Shown one piece after another: positions 10,068-21,052 of a stretch of DNA of 64,000 nucleotides (the stretch's first letter is position 1; the number at the start of each line of letters is the position of its first letter). The position numbers and the translations under genes are program-made. The stretch is taken from contig PLUB01000073.1 in NCBI GenBank assembly GCA_003164755.1, forward strand, positions 62,001-126,000, written 5' to 3'. The notes below the pieces were generated by a model. It saw only the letters and a list, made by a program, of their open reading frames with translations. It was not told the DNA's origin and did not search any database. The stretch comes from Methanosarcina sp. GTDB lineage: Archaea > Halobacteriota > Methanosarcinia > Methanosarcinales > Methanosarcinaceae.

Positions 10068-11048
10068 ATGGAAGTATTATGGCTGTCTCAGGAAGAAGTA
10101 AAAAGTGTTATAGATATGCGTTCTGTTATGCAAGTTGTGGAAAAAGCTTTCCAGCAGCATGGGCTTGGTAAGGTACAGATGCCTCCCAAATCCTATATTT
10201 ATTATACTGCTTATAACGGGGATCTGAGGACAATGCCTGCATATCTAGAAGAAGAGAATATTACTGGCGTGAAAATTGTAAATGTCCACCCCGAAAATCC
10301 AACTATTGGGCTTCCCACAGTAATGGCGCTAATAGTCCTTATTTCCGCAGAAACAGGTGCTCCTATGGCAGTTATGGACGGAACCTGGCTGACAGATATC
10401 AGAACCGGAGCTGCAGGGGGAATTGCTGCGAAATACCTCGCAAGAAGGGATTCAAAAATTATAGGGATGATTGGGACCGGAAACCAGGCAAAGACCCAGC
10501 TTGAAGCTCTTTGTGAGGTATTTGATCCCGAACTGGTGAAAGTCACTTCCAGAACGAAAAAAAACTGTGAACAGTTTATCCGGGACGTGGGAGGCATTAA
10601 GCCTTCATATATAAGCTACGAAGAAAAAATAGAAAATGTATGCGATTGTGATATTTTGGTAACAACAACTCCAACCCGCAAACCGATTGTGAAAGCTCAA
10701 TGGATTCAAGAAGGCACTCATATAAATGCAATCGGAGCTGATGCAGTGGGAAAAGAAGAACTTGATCCCGAACTTATTATCCACTCCAAGATAATTGTAG
10801 ATGATATGGTTCAGGCGCTTCATTCGGGCGAAGTAAATGTTCCTCTTTCGAAGCACTACATTTCTGAAAATGATATCCATGCTCAGCTTGGGGAAGTGAT
10901 CGTAGGTCTGAAACCTGGTAGGACCAATGAAGAAGAGATTACAATCTTCGATTCAACAGGCCTTGCTATTCAGGACGTTGCAAGCGCACATCTGATTTAT
11001 AATAGGGCTGTCAGTAAAGGGATTGGAAGGCAAGTACACATGTTCTAA
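10068..11048 (+). CDS. ala: alanine dehydrogenase (ornithine cyclodeaminase/mu-crystallin family)
   Basis: 326 aa, intact. The family fold shows an N-terminal substrate domain with 'MPPKSYIYY' (conserved Lys), then 'DIRTGAAGGIAAKYLAR', then a Rossmann NAD-binding segment 'IGMIGTGNQAKTQ' near residues 133-145, and a C-terminal 'IFDSTGLAIQDVA'. Archaeal members characterised so far are L-alanine dehydrogenases, interconverting alanine with pyruvate and ammonia. Ornithine cyclodeaminase activity is the alternative and cannot be excluded from sequence. A G-rich ribosome site (CTGGGGG) precedes the ATG at 10068 by about six bases. It stands alone, with the next supported plus-strand gene 3 kb away. 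Confidence 0.85.
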   Translation: MEVLWLSQEEVKSVIDMRSVMQVVEKAFQQHGLGKVQMPPKSYIYYTAYNGDLRTMPAYLEEENITGVKIVNVHPENPTIGLPTVMALIVLISAETGAPMAVMDGTWLTDIRTGAAGGIAAKYLARRDSKIIGMIGTGNQAKTQLEALCEVFDPELVKVTSRTKKNCEQFIRDVGGIKPSYISYEEKIENVCDCDILVTTTPTRKPIVKAQWIQEGTHINAIGADAVGKEELDPELIIHSKIIVDDMVQALHSGEVNVPLSKHYISENDIHAQLGEVIVGLKPGRTNEEEITIFDSTGLAIQDVASAHLIYNRAVSKGIGRQVHMF

Positions 11049-11077
11049 AGATATACATGCTCTCTAAACTTCAGCCC

Positions 11078-11102
11078 CTTTATTCCTTTTTAATTTTTCC
11101 CA
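11078..11102 (+). terminator. T-rich terminator after ala
   Basis: Two T runs (CCTTTTTAATTTTTCCC) about 35-50 bases after the ala stop, the usual appearance of archaeal intrinsic termination. Assigned by position only. Confidence 0.35.
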
Positions 11103-11269
11103 ACTAATGCCTATATAGAAGCCTTGAAGCATATAAATTAATAAATATAAATACTCTTCAAAGTAAAAATTGGCATTTAATAAACTTAGAAAAAAGAATT
11201 TATCTTCAAGTGCATTAAATCCCTCATTAATCATTAAATGATTATTTCAATAAATTTCACTTACTCATA

Positions 11270-12420
11270 AACAACGCCTTCAATCCCATTATATGTGATG
11301 AAACAATGTCCATGTTTCCGTTATACTTGAGGACTGCCACTCAACTGAAGATGAAGTGGCTTTTTGGTTCATTCCGTTCTCTTTTGAGAACAAGTTCCCA
11401 GGCACATTTCCCATATTCCACGGATTCAGATTCCAATTAGATTTTGATCAATGAGAGTAAATTTTTTGATGTTAATTGCAGCCTTAACGTCTCTATCATG
11501 TTTTGTCTTGAAACAGAAAACTTTCATTCTCTATCTTTTAGTGTTAGATCAGTGTGAGGGTATTCAATACATGACAGATCTTAGATTCCGGTTCAAATTT
11601 ACTTATCCTAAGAATGGTTTTTCCTGACCATTCTGATTTATATGCTAATTTTGTTACAATAATACTCCACGTCGAACCACCTATAGGCTATGATAAATGG
11701 TGATTCTGGATCATGCCGTTAACATTCAGAGTTTCAACAGCTATTGTTTGGTTTTCGCTAACAAGTTTAAAAGAGAGTTGGGGTTGAAAATAATCTCTCT
11801 GATCTGTTATTTTCTCATGAAGTACAGCAAGTTTTTATTTGGCTGCTTCTCGGTTTTTAGAACCGTTCTGTTTTCGACTAACTCTTCTTTGGAGTACTTT
11901 AAGTCTCTTCAAAGAGTTTTTTAAGTACTTAGGAGTTTCAAACTTTTCTCCAGTTGAAATAAAAGCAAAATCTTTTATTCCAACGTCTACACAAATAATC
12001 GTAGATTCAGAAAATACTTGTTTAACTGGAACTTCTTTTCCATCTTCCACTAAGATACTGAAATAGTATTTTCCTTTGCAAGACTTCGAAATAGTAGCGG
12101 TTTTTAATTTCCATTCAAATGTTTTGTGAATAACTGCTTTGATTTCTCCAATCTTAGGAAGCTTAACAGTATTATTTTCAAAATCCACATTGTAGTGTTA
12201 TAGTCTCTGGAATGACTGAATTGGGTTCTTCTTTGATTTGAATTTAGGAAAATCATTATTTTCTCTAAAAAACCTAGTGAATGCAGATTCTACATGTTTA
12301 ATCCTACCCTGAAATGATTGGGAATTGATTTATCCTATCCACTGATTTGCTTTTTTAGATTTGGAATTAGTTTATTTAGGTCAAACCTACAAATTGATTT
12401 CACGATTTGTTCATATGTTT
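11270..12420 (-). pseudogene. tnpB: IS200/IS605-type TnpB remnant
   Basis: The minus strand carries an open 117-codon piece, 12188 to 11835: 'VKLPKIGEIKAVIHKTFEW', 'IICVDVGIKDFAFISTGEKF', 'KYLKNSLKRLKVLQRRVSRK'. This is the oligonucleotide-binding and first RuvC part of TnpB, with the catalytic Asp in 'DVGIKDFA'. Shifted frames below it continue 'KLAVLHEKITDQR', 'VETLNVNGMIQNHHLS' (second RuvC Glu) and a ruined zinc-ribbon region toward 11270. Upstream, 12200-12420 reads as N-terminal TnpB with stops. No tnpA is visible. TnpB is an RNA-guided nuclease, but this copy is dead. Confidence 0.75.
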
Positions 12421-14170
12421 TTACTTTCTGATCAGCACCCAATTATAGACAAACCTAGTATCACGTATCTTAATAGTGCACCGAAAGTTCTGTAAAGTAT
12501 AATCTATTCTGAATCCTTTTCGTTCACTACAAAGAAAAATGCAACTTCAACGGTTATACTGATAAAGCTTCTTTCATTTTTGTTTTAACTGATGCATAGA
12601 TTTTTGTGCTAAAAATCTACGCATTCTCTTAGATTTAAACAAAGTTTGTGAGCATTTTTACACTAATTCAATGAAAAAAGCTATAATTTGATAAAATCGA
12701 TGTTACTACTAAATATCGAAGAAGAGGAAAACTATCAAAATTAAATGAAAAATAATAATTATTCAGCTTGGTTAAAACAAGATCAATAACTCTTATTACA
12801 TAAATCTGCAGCAAAATTCGGTGGACTTATTTTGTTTAACTGTTGGCTTGTAATCTTTTTTTATCCTTCCACCATTTAGTTGAGATCTATACTTCAGAAT
12901 AGAGATCAACTAACTGATTCTCCATAGACTGAATAGTTACTTCTTTGTATTATATCCAATCCAAACGGGATTTAGTATGAGCATACTATCTATATATTTG
13001 TTGACCTTTTTTTGTTAGCCTCAATAGAAAAATACTATACATGATAATGTATCTGTTTTGCTATTTATAAGACTTATACTATAAATACTTAATATATATT
13101 ATTTAGCATTTGTGCCTACAATTCACGGTATAATAGTGAGCAAACAAACAAATTTTATATTTGTGAACATCTGTCGAATGTATTATTAAATGGATTCGAG
13201 GTAATTAACATGACAAATGATTAAATTTTTTAGACGCTAGTTTTACAAATATACTGCTTTTACTCAAAGTCAAGTTGCTCAAAAATTAGCTGAAACCGAG
13301 AAAATGCATAGATTTTCAGATTAAAACTGATGTATATTCTCAACGTAAACTCTCCATTACTATTTATTCACTAGTACCACTAATGCGGGAAATGCTATGA
13401 AGATATAAATATTTTTTAATATCTAATTACTAATATCTAATTGCATATACTCGTATTAGAGATCGTGTAGTTTTCGGACGTTTAGGGTGTTTCCCAGCTA
13501 ATATCGAACCTATAAAATTGTTCAGCTCCTGAAGACTATACAAAATCCTATCTAGTATTGTTCAAGGGCCGAAGGACGACGAAAGGTACTATAGATTCTT
13601 ATTAATTGATATTATCGATCGGATCGCAAAAAAAGGAATAACATTAATTTAAGTATCATAAAGCTTGCCCGTAAATGGACTTTATCTCAACCCTACGTAT
13701 GTTTTTTACTGATGCACTTATGAGGAGAGTCCCTGCCCCATTCAAGAAAATGTCTTCAATCGCTCCACAACCGTTCATTTTTGACTTAGAGCCTATCCTA
13801 AACGTAAATAATGGAATGTTATAACCTACTTTCGACAGGTAACTTGTTTATTCCGGAGTGTTTTTACTGATAGCGTCTTTTGAAAAATACATTATCTCCA
13901 CAATAAACATTATTGAAAAAATGGTTTGTTGCTTTATTAAGTCGTTAGATTTGGGCCATATGTTAACCAGTTTCAGATACAATAAGAATTTGCTGAATGT
14001 TACAAAAATGTTCTCATGAAAAATATCTTATCCTTAATGTCGCCTGCCGAATATAGGTTAATAAAAGTTAAAATAGGTATATACCCGGTATCTGCTCCAG
14101 TTGTTCATATTTCAAATTCGAAAAATTACGGGGGTTATTTGTTACATGGAAGTGATTTAATAGTGGTAAA
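12421..14170. other. gene-free stretch
   Basis: 1.75 kb without a supported gene. A partial family B repeat lies at 12781-12870. A block near 13130-13230 (GAGCAAACAAACAAATT, then AATTAACATGACAAATGATT) is loosely repeated near 20455-20730. The remainder shows no conserved protein text. Confidence 0.5.
12781..12870 (+). repeat. family B dispersed repeat, partial copy B2
   Basis: Only the first half is recognisable ('GCAAAATTCGGTGGACTTAT', then 'TTTAACTGTTGGCT'); the sequence diverges afterwards. Confidence 0.4.
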
Positions 14171-14683
14171 ATGAAAACAGAAAAGGTTTTATGTAGAGTA
14201 TTTCACTTACTAAGTTTAGGTAAACCAGATATGGGTGAGTTCAAGAATAGAATACAGTATCAGAAAATTATTTATTTGCTACAAGCATATGGCCTTTCTG
14301 TAGGCCACGGGTTCGGTTGGTATCTAAAGAGCCCGTACTCATCTGAATTGGCTCATACATTATATTCAATTTACACAAGCAATCGAACCTATGAAAACGT
14401 AGAGAAATTGAAATTCAGAGAACACGACAAAGTAATCAAAAAAATCATGGAATTCAAAGAAATTCTACGTGATAAGATAGACGATGATTTATATATTGAT
14501 ATACTAGCATCGATACGCTTCATAGACTATGCAACTTATTGTGGAAATGGAAGTTTTGAAACCCTGAAAAGTAGGCTTCTCGAAATCAAACCTAGTTTGG
14601 AAGATTATGTGAGATTTGACGAAGTATTTGAACGAGCATATAATGACTTAGATCTCTATAAAGAATTCGCGAACAAGATTTGA
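14171..14683 (+). CDS. YwgA/DUF4065-like protein
   Basis: 170 aa, intact. The segment 'RIQYQKIIYLLQAYGLSVGH' followed by 'FGWYLKSPYSSELAHTLYSI' (residues about 27-67) has the layout of YwgA- and DUF4065-related proteins: a Gln-Lys helix, then a 'wYlyGPYSpeLa' turn. Members of this broad group include adaptor-like and antitoxin-associated proteins, so a regulatory or proteolysis-adaptor role is conceivable but unproven. There is no signal peptide or membrane segment. It has no operon partner; the nearest gene downstream is the BofA-like protein, 123 bp away. Confidence 0.5.
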   Translation: MKTEKVLCRVFHLLSLGKPDMGEFKNRIQYQKIIYLLQAYGLSVGHGFGWYLKSPYSSELAHTLYSIYTSNRTYENVEKLKFREHDKVIKKIMEFKEILRDKIDDDLYIDILASIRFIDYATYCGNGSFETLKSRLLEIKPSLEDYVRFDEVFERAYNDLDLYKEFANKI

Positions 14684-14806
14684 ACATTAAATTCATGAAT
14701 TTTTACTTTGTACCATATTTCTGTTTCCGGCGGTTTTCATTTTTTTCAAAACCAATTTTCAAATGTTGAAATGGGAATAAATAATAAAAGAACATTCTAT
14801 TAATAT

Positions 14807-15055
14807 ATGATATTAACTGAAATTCTAGTATTAGTGGTCGCTTTAATAGTGGCGTTTTTTTTGTATAATTTGTTTGACAATCTGATTCATCTTGGGATTC
14901 ATGCAGTGATTGGTCTAGCAATTTTATACCTAGCAAGGTTTTTCGGCTTAAAAGTAGCAATATCTATATGGACAATCCTTATTTGCGCATTAGGTGGTAG
15001 TATTGGTGCAGTAATTGTCATTATACTGAGCTATCTCAAAATCGCCTTTGTGTGA
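14807..15055 (+). CDS. BofA-family small membrane protein
   Basis: 82 aa, almost entirely hydrophobic, with three likely membrane segments (about residues 3-20, 28-45 and 50-78). The pattern 'NLFDNLIHLGIHAVIGLAIL' followed by a second glycine-rich helix matches the pro-sigmaK processing inhibitor (BofA) family, which also occurs widely in methanogens, where no sigma factor exists; the archaeal role is unknown. I see no ribosome site. An AT-rich run 15-35 bases before the ATG could be a TATA box, so the mRNA may be leaderless or nearly so. Confidence 0.65.
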   Translation: MILTEILVLVVALIVAFFLYNLFDNLIHLGIHAVIGLAILYLARFFGLKVAISIWTILICALGGSIGAVIVIILSYLKIAFV

Positions 15056-15122
15056 TAAATAGCATTAAAACGTATAACCCACTTAATTAAATAGCATTGG
15101 ATGGCAAAATGAATTTATTTAA

Positions 15123-15560
15123 TCTGATTCAGATGTTTGGTACAATAAAGGACTTGCTTTAGATAGTTTAAATAAATCCGATGAAGCAATAAAGGCATAT
15201 GACAAAGCAATTGAAATTAATTCACAGTATTCAATGGCTTGGAACAATAAAGGACTTGCTCTAGATGATCTAAATAAATACGATGAAGCAATAAAGGCAT
15301 TTGACAAAGCAATTGAAATTAATCCACAGTATTCATTGGCTTGGTACAATAAAGGACGTGCTCTATATAAATTGAATAAATTCGATGAAGCAATAAAAGC
15401 ATATGACAAAGCAATTGAAATTGATCCACAACATTCAAATGCTTGATACAATAAAGGACTTGCTCTAACTAAATTAAATAGATCAAATGAAGCAATAAAA
15501 GCATTTGACAAAGCCAATAGAAACATATAACAAAACCAATAACCTGATATGACAAAGCAA
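15123..15560 (+). pseudogene. TPR-repeat protein fragment
   Basis: Encodes about three and a half 34-residue TPR units of the methanosarcinal type: 'WYNKGLALDSLNKSDEAIKA', 'YDKAIEINSQYSMAWNNKG' and so on. A TAA precedes the first unit, so the N-terminus is missing. A TGA replaces the Trp codon of the usual 'AWYNKG' at about 15444-15446, and the frame is lost near 15515. The DNA units of about 102 bp are themselves near-identical, which makes slippage and recombination likely. A second fragment of the same family is at 23253. Confidence 0.7.
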
Positions 15561-16025
15561 TTGAAATGGATCTCATAATTCATTAGTTTGGTTAAATAAA
15601 GGAAACTATTTATCTAATTTAAATAAATCCGATTTGTAGATTGAATCTTTATTAAATTTTTATTCATTTTTGATCTTTCTTTATATAAATATTGCAATTT
15701 TTTGGCTTTTTAACATAACATCTATTTTAATAAAATCTATGAATTCTCTGCACAACCAGGTAAAAATATCCTATAATTTCGGCTGAAAAATAAGAAAACA
15801 CATAGGTTTTAGGCGCAAATCTATGCATAAATAAAAAAAGAAAGGCAAAAACCTTGGCAGCATAACAATTGACTCTGATTTCTGGTTTTGTTGTGAAAGA
15901 AAGGGATTGAGAACCAATCACATATTATATAACTTTCAGTACACGGCCAAATAAATCAAATAGTCAAAATAATAATGAATATTCAAATAATTCGCGTATT
16001 TAAAAATCTGCATTGAGGTGTGTAT
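15561..16025. other. gene-free stretch
   Basis: AT-rich spacer between two broken genes. No supported reading frame. Confidence 0.5.
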
Positions 16026-16426
16026 ATGATCGAAAACATAACGCATTTTATGCTATTCGTCAAAGACTATAATGAGGAGCTTGACTTTCTAAGAATAAAC
16101 TTAGCTTTGTAAAAATCATAGATGTTAGCCCGATAACAGGATGGCGTTTTTTGTCCGTCGCCCCAAAAGGCCAGGGTACTTAAATAATTTTTCCATGTGC
16201 CCAAAGCTGCATGAATGGCGAAGCCGAAGCAAAGAAGCAGGCCGGACTTCAGAGGTAAAACCCCCGCCTTGATGTTCAAAGCCGATGATTGCAAGAAGAC
16301 GTGCAATGAGCTAAGATTAAAAGCATAATGGTCGTAATGGAACCTGAAACGGCTCATTTCTGTATCCAGGCACGTATAGTAGATCTATATGAGAATCAAC
16401 TGTAGCTCATAGAGCATCCTAAGTGA
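16026..16426 (+). pseudogene. VOC/glyoxalase-fold protein, broken
   Basis: From ATG 16026 (GAGGTG just before it) the text is 'MIENITHFMLFVKDYNEELD', the first beta-alpha unit of a VOC-superfamily domain. After a stop and frame changes it continues 'VKIIDVSPITGWRFLSVAPK', then 'KTPALMFKADDCKKTCNELR', then 'VVMEPETAHFCIQARIVDLY', and finally 'ENQL' TAG 'LIEHPK'. The order and spacing match a single-domain glyoxalase/bleomycin-resistance-like protein of about 130 residues. At least three frameshifts or stops are present. The final TAG stands where relatives have Glu (GAG). Confidence 0.65.
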
Positions 16427-16479
16427 AAAAAATCATACAATAAATTCAGGTGTTTTTGTCTTTGGCTGGCAGTGTACCG

Positions 16480-16605
16480 AAAAGTCTGTAAATTTTGAGT
16501 CAAATTTTTGCATCCTGTTTGTAATTTTGTTCTTTCGACATGGAATTTTCTACCTAATAACTTCTTCAGAGTTATAGTTTTGCAGAAAAATTGGCGCATT
16601 GCACC
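16480..16605. repeat. family E dispersed repeat, copy 1
   Basis: 'TCAAATTTTTGCAT...' followed by 'GGAATTTTCT' and '...GTTTTGCAGAAAAATTGGCGCA'. The same block order occurs at about 32217-32335 and more weakly near 47830-47950. Origin unknown. Confidence 0.4.
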
Positions 16606-16959
16606 GACAAACTTAGAAATGCATATGTTTTTTATAGCAAAAAATATGCATCAAAAAGAATCAATAAAAGGTTTCCATATCCCTTGATTAAGACTCGATA
16701 TTAAGTAAGATAGAACCTGTCCTAAAGAGAATTTATTTTATTTCCAAAAATATAATAGTATTGAGGGCGTAAAAAAATTCTATAGTGACTTTAGAAGATA
16801 AAATCAACAAACTGAGAAAACTAATGTAGAGAGAAGTCATAATTCAGTTAAAAGAAAATAGTAATTCACTGGATTTTGGAATCATATACATTTTTTGATA
16901 TTTTGATCGATACAAATGAATTAGAATCAGAAAAAGGAACACTTCCAAAAATGGATATC

Positions 16960-17514
16960 TCAAAATTGAAAGCTTACAGAAAAGTACTCATTGGCAGTCA
17001 TGAAATCTGCAAACATACAATCTAGTGCGGCTATGAATGCTGCACGAACAGTATGTGTAGGAATCAGTTCGTTTTTAAACTTAAGGTCTTGTGCTGCGAA
17101 GGCATCGTCAATCAGGGTACATGTGAATACAAGTTCCTGTGCAGCCCGGTAGGTCGTTCTATACACATATGGCTCATTGTTCCGCAAATTACAAGGTTAG
17201 TTACATGTTTTTCTTTCAGTTTGGAAAGGAGTTAGGTATGGGAAAAACTGTTAGGAAAATGTTTCTAATGACAGCTTCTTCTGGAAGAGAACTGATGCTT
17301 GCATCAAAATCTATTCCCTGAGTTCCGGTATAAAGAAAGTAGTGTTTGGTCTCTTAGACAAATGTTTGATAGAGAAAACCAGCTCGTCTGAAGTACGGAA
17401 TGTTTGAAGGAGTTAGCCTGCCTTTTTTACTGTCTCTCTCATGTATACAAGTTCCATCTTGCCGCCTGGAAAATAGTTATTTTGGACATCAATAAGAAGA
17501 AGGGTTTCTTTCAT
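16960..17514 (-). pseudogene. isochorismatase-fold cysteine hydrolase, broken
   Basis: Starts at ATG 17514 with 'KETLLLIDVQNNYFPGGKME', the Asp-containing first strand of the isochorismatase/nicotinamidase fold. A TAA appears at the expected 'KKAGxLLQTFR'. Later frames give 'VICGTMSHMCIE' (active-site Cys retained), then an intact 'AAQELVFTCTLIDDAFAAQD' and 'LIPTHTVRAAFIAALD' down to 16960. Joined length, about 180 residues, is normal for the family. Several stops and shifts make it non-functional. The substrate cannot be told. Confidence 0.7.
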
Positions 17515-17745
17515 ACTACTGAATGGAGTTTCCAACAGTAATATTTTTGACGATTTATTTCAGTTGAATACCCTACAGCTTGTTGCGGAGATGAAAGTAA
17601 TAAGATTTTTAGAATTGGAAAAAAAAGTAATACGGAAAAGATACTCGAGCCTGCATAACTTTGATTTGTTTTGGCATCTATTTTACTTTTTATCGCACTC
17701 TAGTGATCTTCAGGTTTGGTTATTAATAAATTGTACGGTATCCTT

Positions 17746-18843
17746 CTATTTCAACAGGGTTCTGGAGTTGATAAAGCTACTCCTAAGCATGTGGTCTGCA
17801 AGAACAAGGGCAACCATTGCTTCGGCAACTGGTACCATACGTGGAGGGATTGTAGGATCATGCCGTCCTTTGATAATTATTTCAGTATTTTCTCGGGTTG
17901 TGAGGTCGACAGTTTGCTGAAGTTTTCCGATGGAAGGGGTAGGCTTTACTGCGACCCTGCAAACGATATCCATCCCTGTTGAAATTCCTCCAAGAATGCC
18001 GCCGGCATTATTGCTCATACAGGTTATTTTTCCGTCCTCAATTCGGAAGGGATCATTCATTTCACTTCCAAACATGTGGGCAGCCTCAAATCCAGCTCCG
18101 ATTTCAAAACCCTTGATGGCAGGAATACTCATAAGTGCTTTTGCGAGGTCCGCATCCAGCCGATCAAACACAGGTTCTCCTAAGCCTGCAGGAACACCTT
18201 TTGCAATAACTTCAACAATGCCACCGACACTGTCTCCTTTCTGCCTAAGGTCTGCAACTTTTTCAAGCATTTTTTTGGCAGCTTCAGGATCGGCACATCT
18301 TACATGGTTTTTTTCTACATTTTCAAGTATTTCTTCAAAAGAGAGAGACTTAGCCCGAATTCCACCTAGTTCGAGCACGTGTCCGGCAATCAAGATTCCA
18401 AATGTGGAAAGCAGGAGTTTAGCGAGCGCTCCACCTGCTACTCTTCCTATTGTTTCACGGGCTGAAGACCGACCTCCTCCATTGTGATCTCTTATCCCAT
18501 AGCGTGCTATATAGGTAAAATCGGCATGTCCAGGGCGAGGAGTATTTTTAATCTCATCATAAGCCGAGGACCTTACATCTGCATTCCATACCAGCATGGA
18601 AATGGGAGTGCCTGTGCTAACTCCTTCGTAAACACCAGAAAGTATCTCAACCCTGTCAGTCTCACATCTTGGAGTGGAAACTTCACTCTGTCCAGGTCGC
18701 CTTCTGTCCAGCTCCTTTTGGATATCAATATCTGAAAAAGGGAGTCCTGCAGGTAATCCATCTACCACAACTCCTACAGCCCTGCCGTGGGATTCGCCCC
18801 ATGTGGTAATTCGAAACATCTGCCCAAAAACGTTTCCAGCCAT
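17746..18843 (-). CDS. aroC: chorismate synthase
   Basis: 365 aa, intact. It converts EPSP to chorismate using reduced FMN, the last step of the shikimate pathway. The family signatures are present: '[18 protein letters not shown]' at the N-terminus, '[20 protein letters not shown]' followed by '[10 protein letters not shown]' around residues 103-132, and '[20 protein letters not shown]' near residue 285. The ATG at 18843 gives the standard '[20 protein letters not shown]' start. I see no strong ribosome site in front of it. It stands alone on this strand, with no shikimate neighbours. Confidence 0.95.
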   Translation of the reverse strand: MAGNVFGQMFRITTWGESHGRAVGVVVDGLPAGLPFSDIDIQKELDRRRPGQSEVSTPRCETDRVEILSGVYEGVSTGTPISMLVWNADVRSSAYDEIKNTPRPGHADFTYIARYGIRDHNGGGRSSARETIGRVAGGALAKLLLSTFGILIAGHVLELGGIRAKSLSFEEILENVEKNHVRCADPEAAKKMLEKVADLRQKGDSVGGIVEVIAKGVPAGLGEPVFDRLDADLAKALMSIPAIKGFEIGAGFEAAHMFGSEMNDPFRIEDGKITCMSNNAGGILGGISTGMDIVCRVAVKPTPSIGKLQQTVDLTTRENTEIIIKGRHDPTIPPRMVPVAEAMVALVLADHMLRSSFINSRTLLK

Positions 18844-18989
18844 GAATATTAACTGGCTTTTTTGCTATTTGATTCTTGAGGTTATTGTAAGGAAAGCCAG
18901 CGTGTACAACTAATTCAGAAACAATCTTTGTTATTTCTCCATCATCTGTTTGCTGATCCATCGATGGATAAGTGAGTATTTCCAAGAGA

Positions 18990-19629
18990 TATTTCAGATA
19001 GATATAGAAAAATGGAAATAGGCCCTGATATATCTATACTTCTGAGAGTTCATATTTTATAATATCTCTCTAATGCCCTAACTCAAATAACTAGTTTACA
19101 GATTTTTTTCAATTCTGAACATGTTTCAGTAGTTCAAACTTGCGGTAGTTCTAATGATTACTCTTGTTCGGTTCCAATTTTTCCTCAACGATTCACAATA
19201 ACAAAACTTCATTAAAACATCTTAATTACATTTTTTTGTAATTCCCTCTGACAATTCAATATTTTCGAGTTATAAAGTAAAAATTATGCATAGTACCCGT
19301 GAGCTATATTGCGTTTTTTAACTGTCGGCAAAAGATCATGTTTTTTATTTTCCTATTAGTTAGTGATCAAAAATATCTACTGCGTTAAAATATATATCAG
19401 CTGACTGATTTTTGGTAAGCTGAAGAGTTATACTTGAAAGTTAAATTAATTTTTAAGCTGATGCAACATTGAGAAAATAGCTGCAATCTGGTATGCATCT
19501 GTGTACAGATGGTTGTAAAAATTATTTTCATGATGGTATCATTGGTGTTTCTGTATCAGCAAATCACAGCGATGAGTTCTATGACAGACAGACTCTTGTC
19601 AGATAGATGGTAAAAGCATGTTATGACAA
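18990..19629. other. gene-free stretch with family B copy
   Basis: No gene supported; contains repeat B3 at 19300-19432. Confidence 0.5.
19300..19432 (+). repeat. family B dispersed repeat, copy B3
   Basis: 'GTTTTTTAACTGTCGGC', 'ATCATGTTTTTTATTTTCC', 'TACTGCGTTAAAATATATAT', and a terminal 'GTAAGCTGAAGAGTTATAC' match the family B block order. The left 30 bases are missing. Confidence 0.55.
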
Positions 19630-20060
19630 TTCAATCATTGGATATATACTTTAACAGCTTCTCATCAGCATGTTTCCTCATAAATTTCCAGTGTATCTTC
19701 TTTTCATGTTTATTCCTCCTCTCCATTAATGCAACTACTTCATGAGTAAGGGTCTCAATTTCGTTTGTCGTCTATTTTTCGATAGAGAGAATCTTCATGA
19801 ATTGTGCAAAATCCATCATGGTTCTTCTTTTGGTTACCTAGGTTAATTTTTTCCCTACTTTGAACTCCATTGATTTGAATATTTTTACCGTTCCATTCCT
19901 GATATATTCATAATCTTACTTTTCTGGGTTTCTAGGCTCCATAGAAATGAGCATTCCCTTATCTACAAGCAGCTCTTGGTTTTTCCGTCAAGAAGGAGGG
20001 TAGGTTTTTTCGGATAGTAATCCACCTCATACAGATTAAGAATGTTGTAAATCCTGTATC
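19630..20060 (-). pseudogene. IS630-family transposase remnant
   Basis: On the minus strand, shifting frames give 'LLVDKGMLISMEPRNPEKYD', 'YIRNGTVKIFKSMEF', 'VTKRRTMMDFAQFMKIL' and then 'IETLTHEVVALMERRNKHEK', 'KIHWKFMRKHADEKLLKY'. The first group matches the core 'RNGTxxIF...VTxRRTxxDfA' of IS630-type DDE transposases and the last group matches their C-terminus. The catalytic middle (DNLNTH region) is deleted. Assignment rests on remembered family text. Confidence 0.5.
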
Positions 20061-21052
20061 TATATTCAAAATAGATAACCTGAATGCACAAAACCCGTCT
20101 CAACCAGAGCTTAATTTTGCTTTCTCCAGAATAAACCTAATGTATTTATTGTTTATTGTTTCAAATCCCTCTTTTTTCCTCAGTTATTCAGTAAGCAATG
20201 TAAGCTACAACCTCTTACTTCTATTAAGAGAACTGGTGCATGTTAATGCCATCATTTCTGCAACATGCTTTTATGTATATTTTTTAGGTTGATCAGTATT
20301 GTCTTGTCTCAAGAACACTTTAGTAATATTTTTCAAAATATTTATTATAGATTCTCAAAACAATATTTCCTACTCACTTTCCACAGATGTACACAATAAT
20401 ATAATCTATTTTCTCAATATGGCAGTAGCTTAAAGATTGATCTAACTTTCAATAATAATAGTGGGCAAATAGGCAAACAAATTCGACGTCTTTATACATC
20501 TGCAAAATATTGGTTCCGAAAAACACCTAACATTTTCGATATCTTTGTGCACCCATTTACTGGTTTACCGGTTGTATCATACTCTCTTGTTTAGTTCTCT
20601 TGCTCTTTTATCTCTATTATTCACAAAGCCCTTTAGGAAATTTACCTCATAATCTCCAAGTTTAATTTCTAACATGAAAATTTAAAGGTATTCAGAATTA
20701 ATTAAGATGACAGATAATTAAATTGTAATAACACAAAAGGATGTATCTCCTTTTATCTATTAGCATGACCTATTACTGTAGGAAAAGGAATTGGTTACTA
20801 CTTTTTGGGAAAATTAGGATGTTTGTAAAAGTAATTATCAATTCTTGGTGGGATAAAGTTTCCAACAAATAAATTTGAGCAGAAACTTGGATTTCCTTCC
20901 TGAAAAGTAGTTTTCCTTTCCTAAAGTATGGAGAAAAAAAAGCCGTATATAAATCTGTTTTGTATAAATAGCACTTTTTCAGTAAAGTTATTTTTAAATT
21001 CTGCATCAACAAAAATAATTTTGCTCTTCTAACTTCAGAAAATAGCATTTTG
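20061..21052. other. gene-free stretch
   Basis: About 1 kb without a supported gene. The part next to 20060-20200 may hold the N-terminal end of the IS630 relic; 20455-20730 shares short blocks with 13130-13230. Confidence 0.45.

Noticed and set aside
11270..12420. Possible functional TnpB/RNA-guided nuclease
   Set aside because: The zinc ribbon and N-terminal part are broken by stops and shifts; no intact frame or TnpA.
15123..15520. Repeats of about 102 bp resembling an array
   Set aside because: They encode TPR units, so the periodicity is protein-level.
15119..15583. 154-codon minus-strand frame with repeating 'ALSYAFIASS' text
   Set aside because: Antisense shadow of the TPR repeats; the plus strand explains it. 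The same applies to 23222-23545.
18845..18985. Minus-strand reading frame just upstream of aroC
   Set aside because: It runs into aroC in another frame, shows no family pattern and has no ribosome site.
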